From: Planctomycetota bacterium
GTDB lineage: Bacteria > Planctomycetota > Brocadiia > JAJRTI01
Direction: 5' to 3'
DNA: 12,287 nt
Assembly (NCBI GenBank): GCA_024278415.1
Contig: JAJRTI010000472.1
Location: 1-12,287 of the forward strand
Position 1 is the stretch's first letter; every line of letters begins with the position of its first letter. The position numbers were made by a program, and so were the translations under genes. Shown here piece by piece: positions 8,801-12,287 of the stretch. The notes below the pieces were generated by a model, which made no database searches, had not been told where the DNA came from, and saw only the letters and a list, made by a program, of their open reading frames with translations.

Positions 8801-8889
8801 CCTCTGGCCGGGTCCTCGGGCGACCGTCCGGTCAGCGCCGAGACGATCAAGCTCTCCAGAGCCCTCTCGCTGGTGTCGGTCGTGCTCAT
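5851..8889 (-). CDS. hsdR: Type I restriction enzyme, R (restriction/translocase) subunit
   Basis: 1012 residues from ATG 8889. HsdR is the motor and nuclease of the HsdR2M2S complex: it translocates unmodified DNA using ATP and cuts at a distance. The N-terminal nuclease domain has the PD-(D/E)xK-type core, Asp160 in A-L-D-L-A-I-F and E-L-K-N at 174-177 (Glu174, Lys176). SF2 helicase motifs follow: Walker A A-G-S-G-K-S (324-329), I-D-E-A-H (428-432), T-A-T-P (481-484), F-Q-T-G-Y-D (675-680) and Q-T-L-S-R-L-N-R (700-707). The C-terminal region (about 890-1012) is helical and probably contacts HsdM/HsdS. An in-frame GTG at 8955 would add 22 residues, but GGAGGG at 8899-8904, nine bases before ATG 8889, favours the shorter form. 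All catalytic motifs are intact, so the enzyme is predicted active. It is the last gene of the locus, 182 bp after its upstream neighbour. Confidence 0.97.
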   Translation of the reverse strand: MSTTDTSERALESLIVSALTGRSPEDPARGHIGENAPPAYSPPGYVEGRNEDYDRDHAVDLAKLLAFLKDTQPEIVGALGLDSEGPSRQQFLHRLQGEIAKRGVIDVLRKGVKHGPASVDLFYGTPTPGNEKAAELYGKNIFSVTRQLRYSKDETRLALDLAIFINGLPIATFELKNKLTKQTVHDAITQYQRDRDPKELLFQFGRCVVHFAVDDHEVWMCTHLQGRASWFLPFNKGYNDGAGNPPNPNGLATDYLWKEVLKKDNLTNILEDYAQIVEEAGGKGQRKKRKQIFPRYHQLDVVRMLLADARANGAGQRYLIQHSAGSGKSNSIAWLAHQLVELKRQAKPVFDSIIVVTDRRVLDKQIRDTIKQFAQVSAVVGAVTQGSSQLRQFIEQGKKIIISTVQKFPFILDEIGSEHQGRNFAIIIDEAHSSQGGRTTAAMHAALAGSGEDEDETTEDKINRIMESRKMLTNASYFAFTATPKNKTLELFGIEQPDGSFRAFHSYTMKQAIQEKFILDVLAHYTPVNSYYQLVKTVEDDPEFDAKRAMRKLRRYVESHDHAIRQKAEIMIDHFHDHVAKAKIAGKARAMVVTDGIKRAIQYKRALDAYLAERKSPYKAIVAFSGEHEFGGEKLTEASMNGFPSAKIPEVFAAEEVKGVRGKDPYRFLIVADKFQTGYDEPLLHTMYVDKVLAGVKAVQTLSRLNRADPRKHDTFVLDFMNDSDTIQRAFEPYYRTTVLSEATDPNKLHDLKADLDGYQVYAWPDVEQLVERYVNGADRDRLDPILDGCVATYNADLDEDGQVAFKGKAKSFVRTYSFLASILPYTNADWEKLSIFLNFLVPKLPAPKEEDLSKGILETIDMDSYRVEVKAQRTILLPDDDGEIGPVPTGGGGRKPEPDIDRLSNIIKAFNDLFGNIDWQDRDKIHQVITEEIPARVSADKAYQNAKANSDKQNARIEHDKALQRVMMALLADHTELFKQFSDDPNFKKWLADTVFSLTYDAPGASQEKAS

Positions 8890-8893
8890 AGTC

Positions 8894-8930
8894 CAAAGCC
8901 CTCCGTCATCTGGCTTTGTGCAAATAGCCA
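8894..8930 (-). promoter_or_regulatory. Two mutually exclusive hairpins over the hsdR start
   Basis: In the minus-strand RNA, CAAAGCC (8918-8912) can pair with GGCTTTG (8900-8894), a 7-bp stem with an 11-nt loop that holds part of the ribosome-binding site. An alternative 5-bp stem pairs TGGCT (8930-8926) with AGCCA (8915-8911). Both use the same AGCC bases, so only one can form at a time. This arrangement could gate hsdR translation, but the stems are short and the folding is untested. Confidence 0.35.
8899..8904 (-). promoter_or_regulatory. hsdR ribosome-binding site
   Basis: GGAGGG on the minus strand, nine bases before ATG 8889. It fixes the hsdR start in preference to the upstream in-frame GTG at 8955. 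The last two Gs fall in the stem, and GGAG in the loop, of the hairpin at 8894-8918. Confidence 0.75.
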
Positions 8931-8936
8931 TCAAAT
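8920..8936. repeat. 17-bp direct repeat, copy 1 (hsdR upstream)
   Basis: GCAAATAGCCATCAAAT on the plus strand. It matches copy 2 at 9029-9045 in 16 of 17 positions. Inside the unit, GCAAAT and TCAAAT lie 11 bp apart, about one helical turn, as expected for a protein binding one face of DNA. It lies 31 bp upstream of the hsdR ATG, so it may be an operator or lie in the leader. Confidence 0.6.
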
Positions 8937-9028
8937 GGACCGGATGCGAACACACACAACATCTTGGGCTTCTGGCGGGCTACGATACCCTATCAGTTGT
9001 GGTGCGTGGTTGCCTTGTCATGAAGGGA

Positions 9029-9045
9029 GCAAATAGCCAGCAAAT
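9029..9045. repeat. 17-bp direct repeat, copy 2 (hsdR upstream)
   Basis: GCAAATAGCCAGCAAAT on the plus strand, 109 bp from copy 1 (start to start). Here both internal hexamers are perfect GCAAAT with an 11-bp period. It sits just downstream of the stop codon of the AlbA/ATPase gene and 3 bp from a palindrome at 9048-9061. Confidence 0.6.
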
Positions 9046-9047
9046 AA

Positions 9048-9061
9048 GGATGTTATCATCC
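9048..9061. promoter_or_regulatory. Imperfect palindrome, operator-like
   Basis: GGATGTTATCATCC has 5-bp arms (GGATG and CATCC) around TTAT, 12 of 14 positions symmetric. It lies between the end of the AlbA/ATPase gene and repeat copy 2. It could be an operator for hsdR, but a 5-bp inverted repeat alone may be chance. Confidence 0.3.
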
Positions 9062-9071
9062 GTGGCAAGCC

Positions 9072-10541
9072 TTAAGCCCAGTATGGGATATATCTTGCGT
9101 GTCTTCTGGAGTCACTTTCCGGGTCGTGGGATTTCACCAAACCGATTTCGATGGTATCGCTGATCACACGCGACACTTGGGCTCGGTTCTTTTCCTCAAG
9201 CCCAAAGCGTTTCCGCAGCGAGCCGTTCGTCATCTGCTTCCGCTGCACGTACTGAAGGCACGTATGGAGGTAGCACGCGCGTATCCGGTCGGCCTTGTCC
9301 ATCTCAGCGAAAGGCCGGTGCGCAAAGAGGACGGCGCGGGTGTGAACCTCAACTGCCTCGAACAGGGGCGCGGGCAACTGGTAGAACTCGGTCTCGAACA
9401 CGACCTTGTCCACTCCGCTGCCGCGTTCTTCGCAGATGCCGGCTCGCCGGAGAAACGAAGCCAACGCCTCGTTGCGCGACTGCGGTGGGGCGTCAAGGAA
9501 GCGCTTGGTCTCCACCAGCGGTTCGCCAGGGTTTGTGATCTCCAGCCGCCCATCGAAGAGTTCGACCATCGGCCCAGTGCCGGTCATGGTGAAGTCTTGA
9601 TGGATGATGGCGTTCGCCACCAACTCTCGGATCGCCACTTCGGGGTACACGGGGACGGTCTTGCGCAACGCCTGGCCAATCACCTCGTTCTCTGGCAGCA
9701 TGGCCTTGAGGAACTGGATCAGCCCTTCGAAGCCAGCCGCGTACCCCATCTGTTCCTGGCGTTCTCGCCTCGTCCGCACCCGTCCCTCGCCCTCATACTC
9801 GATGATCCTCAGAGCCTTGCGGCCGAGATGTCGGAAGTCCTCAAGCTTCCTCGCGAAGAGGATGGCCCCAAGATTGAGCACATACCACCGGCCGTCATGT
9901 CGATCAGAGATCATGCCGTCTTCTGCAAGCCGAGCCAGGATTTGTTCTCGGTTCTCGGGTAGAGGCAGATTCAAGAGGCCGAAATACGCCGGGTAATCCA
10001 GCAGCTTAAGCACCTCCGCCCCGGCCACATGTTCGGCGGCCACCTGCTGTTCGAACGGCGTCTGGTCGAAGATCCGCCACAGCGCTCGCTCCTTCTCGGG
10101 GAAGTCCTTGAGCTTCTTCTTGTACGAACCAACCCGCACGTACTCGATGCCCTGGAATCGCACCGGTTGATGCGCCGCCCGTGGAATCTCGATCATCGAC
10201 ACCAGCTTCCCATCGGTCTCAAACTCGTAGAACCGGAAGTGGATCTTGGGCGACAGGAGGTGGAGCAGCCAGTTCTCCAGCTCCTCGCTGCCTTTCCTCG
10301 CCTGGGTTGGCCGGAAGCTCGTCCCGACCATCTCGTGGGTGTCGCTTGCGACTCCCCATACCACGTACGCATTCGCCTTCCCGAGCAAAGCGGCCGAGTT
10401 GGACAGGGCCGAGATGTACTCGCCGATATCCTCGGGGTTGGCGTTGTTGCACTTGAACTCCAGCCACTCCGTCTCCTTTGGGAGCTGGAGCAACTCGTGC
10501 AGCAACCCAGCAAGATACTCTGCGCTGTCAGACCTCGCCAT
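9072..10541 (-). CDS. AlbA_2 (Schlafen-like) and RecG-C-terminal-like ATPase protein
   Basis: 489 residues from ATG 10541. The N-terminal part (about 15-150) resembles the Schlafen AlbA_2 nucleic-acid-binding domain: W-L-E-F-K (26-30), then A-Y-V-V-W-G-V (58-64) and Y-V-R-V-G-S-Y (134-140). The middle-to-C-terminal part has a GHKL-type ATP-binding module often annotated as RecG-related: R-E-L-V-A-N-A-I-I-H-Q-D-F (305-317, N-box Glu306/Asn310), L-E-I-T-N-P-G (333-339) and E-R-G-S-G (372-376). Residues about 420-489 look like a helical DNA-binding tail. It lacks helicase motifs and is not RecG. The start is set by GAGGAGG at 10554-10548, six bases before ATG; an upstream in-frame ATG at 10562 would add seven residues. 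Such proteins are often called transcriptional regulators and recur in restriction loci; a regulatory or accessory-defence role here is inference. Confidence 0.85.
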   Translation of the reverse strand: MARSDSAEYLAGLLHELLQLPKETEWLEFKCNNANPEDIGEYISALSNSAALLGKANAYVVWGVASDTHEMVGTSFRPTQARKGSEELENWLLHLLSPKIHFRFYEFETDGKLVSMIEIPRAAHQPVRFQGIEYVRVGSYKKKLKDFPEKERALWRIFDQTPFEQQVAAEHVAGAEVLKLLDYPAYFGLLNLPLPENREQILARLAEDGMISDRHDGRWYVLNLGAILFARKLEDFRHLGRKALRIIEYEGEGRVRTRRERQEQMGYAAGFEGLIQFLKAMLPENEVIGQALRKTVPVYPEVAIRELVANAIIHQDFTMTGTGPMVELFDGRLEITNPGEPLVETKRFLDAPPQSRNEALASFLRRAGICEERGSGVDKVVFETEFYQLPAPLFEAVEVHTRAVLFAHRPFAEMDKADRIRACYLHTCLQYVQRKQMTNGSLRKRFGLEEKNRAQVSRVISDTIEIGLVKSHDPESDSRRHARYIPYWA

Positions 10542-10547
10542 TGATTG

Positions 10548-10554
10548 CCTCCTC
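10548..10554 (-). promoter_or_regulatory. Ribosome-binding site of the AlbA/ATPase gene
   Basis: GAGGAGG on the minus strand, six bases before ATG 10541. It favours this start over the in-frame ATG at 10562. It lies in the 36-bp gap after the preceding gene, consistent with one transcript. Confidence 0.75.
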
Positions 10555-10577
10555 GGCGGCATTCGCCCTATGTTCCT

Positions 10578-11399
10578 CTAACACGCTTGACCTCCCGTCC
10601 CGCAGTGGGGTTGCAGGTCGACTCGTGTCGAGCGGATCAATGGCCACAGTGGCACGCCGCCTACGTCGATGTCCTGGCCCCAAGTGTTGTCTGGAACGAT
10701 GCCTTGGGAATGGGTCTGAACGGCCTGTGCCCATGCTTGCGCCATCCTGAACGGCTCGCCACGGTCAGCCATCTCATCGGCATTCAGGAAGCCCAAGTAG
10801 ACAAGCACGACCGGCACGCCCAGCGACGCGAGCTTCCATGCCCAAGCGTACCGGTTGGAGAGCTGGTAATGCGAATCGCGAGATAGCGCCCAGCCTGCGC
10901 GCAACTCGTTCAAGGCTGCATTCGCCTCAGCGATGGCTCTGCCGATCTTCTCGTGGTTCTTCCAGCCATTGGGCGTTGCTGGCCGGGTCTTCCCAGCGCA
11001 GGAGAGTTCCGTCGCATGCGCCTTGGCCTCCACAAGTAGCAGGCCGGGCTTCCCGCTCACGGTGCAGGTGCTCGCGATGTCCCAATTCGGGGTGTTTGCA
11101 CTCGGGCGCACTTCCAGCCACCACGCAGTCACCTCCTCGCGCAGTTCGGCTGGCAACAAGCCATCGATTTCGCCCAGCTTTGCTTCCTTGGCCGGCCGGC
11201 GGTCCCATTCACCATCGGCTCCGCGCACAGGTGGGCCGCTGGGCATCCAGAAGTCATCGCTGTTCACTGCGATTCCTTCGAGGTCGACCATCGTCGTCAG
11301 CCGCTGGGCGACTTCTGCGCAGTCGCCCTCCATGAACTGAAGGCATCGCGGATAGCTGCCGCGTCTGCGATTCTGTGGCAGTGCCTCGATCCAGGTCAT
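10578..11399 (-). CDS. Unrecognised protein with a PD-(D/E)xK-like motif
   Basis: 273 residues; I do not recognise a named family. Residues 105-130 show the spacing of a PD-(D/E)xK nuclease core: W-D-I-A-S (Asp107), a short strand and loop, then L-L-L-V-E-A-K-A-H (Glu124, Lys126). A later block, Q-L-S-N-R-Y-A-W-A-W-K-L (179-190), is followed by a hydrophobic strand V-P-V-V-L-V-Y-L-G-F-L (195-205). This is plausible as the rest of such a fold. The ATG overlaps the hsdS stop as ATGA (11399-11396), and GAGGAGGTG at 11413-11405 inside the hsdS end serves as ribosome-binding site, so the two are translationally coupled. Coupling to the specificity subunit argues for a job within or alongside the type I system, such as an extra nuclease or DNA-end-handling factor. 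The function is inference; the gene itself is secure. Confidence 0.8.
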   Translation of the reverse strand: MTWIEALPQNRRRGSYPRCLQFMEGDCAEVAQRLTTMVDLEGIAVNSDDFWMPSGPPVRGADGEWDRRPAKEAKLGEIDGLLPAELREEVTAWWLEVRPSANTPNWDIASTCTVSGKPGLLLVEAKAHATELSCAGKTRPATPNGWKNHEKIGRAIAEANAALNELRAGWALSRDSHYQLSNRYAWAWKLASLGVPVVLVYLGFLNADEMADRGEPFRMAQAWAQAVQTHSQGIVPDNTWGQDIDVGGVPLWPLIRSTRVDLQPHCGTGGQAC

Positions 11400-12287
11400 C
11401 TCGTCACCTCCTCGGTGAGTTCGGCGTCATCGTCTTCCAGCATCTCGTCATCGATGGCTTCGTCGGCGTCAATGGGTCCGAGGTCTTCGTCATCGTCCTC
11501 GACGGTTTCTAGGGCCAAGTGCCGCACGTCCACCTTGCCTGTCACTACGTCGGCGATCAGGCGGGTGCGGTACTCGCGGACCAGATCGGTCTCGCGACGA
11601 GCTTGGTCGATGGCGGCGTCAATGTCGGCGGCTGCTGCGTCGAGATACTCAACGATGGCGGCCTGTTCGGGAAGAGGAGGGAGCGGCAACCAAACCGACT
11701 TGATGCCAGCATGAGAAAGGCCGTATCGCGTAACCCCCTTAGCCTCAATGTAGAACTGGTAAGCAACTGATTTGCTCTGTAGCGCGCGGAGCAGATAGCC
11801 ACCAGAAAGCAGACCAGTGAAAGCTCGTAGCAGGGCCAAGTGATAGCCAGAAATGAGGTCGTCCGCTGGCTCCGTGACAAGAGCGGGCACTCCAATGTCG
11901 TCCCAAGTCTCAGAGTCCTTCGTTATGAGGACGTCGCCCGACTTCAGCCGAAACCGCTCAATCTCCTCTGCCGTCGCCGTGGCTCGCATGAATACCATCC
12001 GCTCGCAAATGCGATCATTCCTGTAGACATCAACATAATTGCAGAGGCGCACCGGCGTCTCATCTTTCTTGGTGTGTTTGTCGACGTTGCTGACGCACAT
12101 GTCCGAGATGGTCCGGAGCCTACGCGGCTCCCAATGCTCGGGGATATCGCCGAGCCAGTCGATGCCGGAGGGTTTGAGGGGGACGTTGGGGTCGAGGCCG
12201 CGGGTCACGGCTTGGTTGATGATGGCCTGCTTCTGCTCCTGCAACACCTCGATCAGCCGCTGCCGATTGCGGATGAAGCGCCGGACC
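11396..12287 (-). CDS. hsdS: Type I restriction enzyme, S (specificity) subunit, 5' truncated
   Basis: The frame is open to the right edge; 296 residues are visible, roughly the C-terminal two thirds of a 400-450-residue protein. HsdS recognises the two halves of the target site and holds HsdM and HsdR. The visible part starts with the central conserved helix (R-L-I-E-V-L-Q-E-Q-K-Q-A-I-I-N-Q-A-V-T-R, 10-29), then W-L-G-D-I-P-E-H-W (44-52), which opens the second target-recognition domain (about 50-198). L-P-P-L-P-E-Q-A-A-I-V-E-Y-L-D (202-216) begins the distal conserved coiled coil (to about 250). The last 35 or so residues are strikingly acidic. The first recognition domain and the start codon lie outside the window; the GTG at 12247 is internal, not a start. 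It overlaps the next gene by ATGA. hsdM is expected just upstream. Confidence 0.94.
   Translation of the reverse strand, partial: VRRFIRNRQRLIEVLQEQKQAIINQAVTRGLDPNVPLKPSGIDWLGDIPEHWEPRRLRTISDMCVSNVDKHTKKDETPVRLCNYVDVYRNDRICERMVFMRATATAEEIERFRLKSGDVLITKDSETWDDIGVPALVTEPADDLISGYHLALLRAFTGLLSGGYLLRALQSKSVAYQFYIEAKGVTRYGLSHAGIKSVWLPLPPLPEQAAIVEYLDAAAADIDAAIDQARRETDLVREYRTRLIADVVTGKVDVRHLALETVEDDDEDLGPIDADEAIDDEMLEDDDAELTEEVTR

Noticed and set aside
8906..8962. An 18-codon minus-strand open frame in the hsdR leader, considered as a leader peptide gene.
   Set aside because: No Shine-Dalgarno is visible before its ATG and frames this short arise by chance. It is mentioned only as part of the possible RNA switch.
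8890..9071. A sigma70 promoter for hsdR, for example around TATCGT at 8987-8982.
   Set aside because: No -35 box at proper spacing was convincing (17 bp upstream reads ACCACG), so no promoter is called.
9072..10541. Annotation of this gene as RecG helicase.
   Set aside because: No Walker A or DEAD-box helicase motifs are present; only the GHKL-like C-terminal module carries the RecG-related name.
1..12287. CRISPR arrays, tRNA or rRNA genes, and insertion sequences.
   Set aside because: No regularly spaced repeats, cloverleaf-like sequence or transposase motifs were seen on either strand; the only good repeat pair is the 17-mer upstream of hsdR.

Overview
The window comes from a GC-rich bacterium. 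It holds ordinary chromosomal metabolic genes on the left (1-5790) and the distal part of a type I restriction-modification locus on the right (5851-12287). The left half pairs a Cys-type sulfatase with panD, a rhomboid-TPR protein, hemC and an inositol-phosphatase-family gene. Its initiation signals are often poor in Shine-Dalgarno sequence. That mix would suit a planctomycete/Lentisphaerae-like or other sulfatase-rich, poorly cultured phylum, but no marker here fixes the taxon and this is a weak inference.

Left half. A sulfatase truncated by the window edge (1-1326, +) is followed by panD (1401-1757, +), which has its own sigma70-like promoter and Shine-Dalgarno. A GC-rich hairpin separates panD from the convergent rhomboid-TPR membrane protein (1848-3539, -). 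The rhomboid gene and hemC (3680-4600, +) are transcribed divergently from back-to-back sigma70-like promoters lying within about 60 bp. The predicted hemC transcript begins only about 5 nt before its ATG, so it would be almost leaderless. Downstream of hemC, in the same direction, are a small two-helix membrane protein (4646-4963) and an inositol monophosphatase-family enzyme (4969-5790), probably co-transcribed.

Right half. All genes are on the minus strand, in transcription order: hsdS (C-terminal two thirds or so, running off the right edge), an unrecognised gene with a PD-(D/E)xK-like motif, a Schlafen/AlbA_2 plus RecG-C-terminal-like ATPase gene, and hsdR. hsdM and the first half of hsdS should lie beyond 12287. 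hsdS and the unknown gene overlap by ATGA, and the island's genes carry strong Shine-Dalgarno sequences, unlike several genes to the left. Hand-counted sample lines give about 52-65% GC in the island against 67-80% in hemC, which fits horizontal acquisition.

The 182-bp gap before hsdR is the richest non-coding part of the window. It contains two copies of a 17-bp repeat, each built from hexamers 11 bp apart, an imperfect palindrome, and two mutually exclusive hairpins over the hsdR ribosome-binding site. These suggest that restriction is controlled separately from modification. Apart from this gap, no stretch longer than 100 bases lacks a gene; the 60-bp gap at 5791-5850, between the convergent ends of the phosphatase gene and hsdR, shows no convincing terminator.
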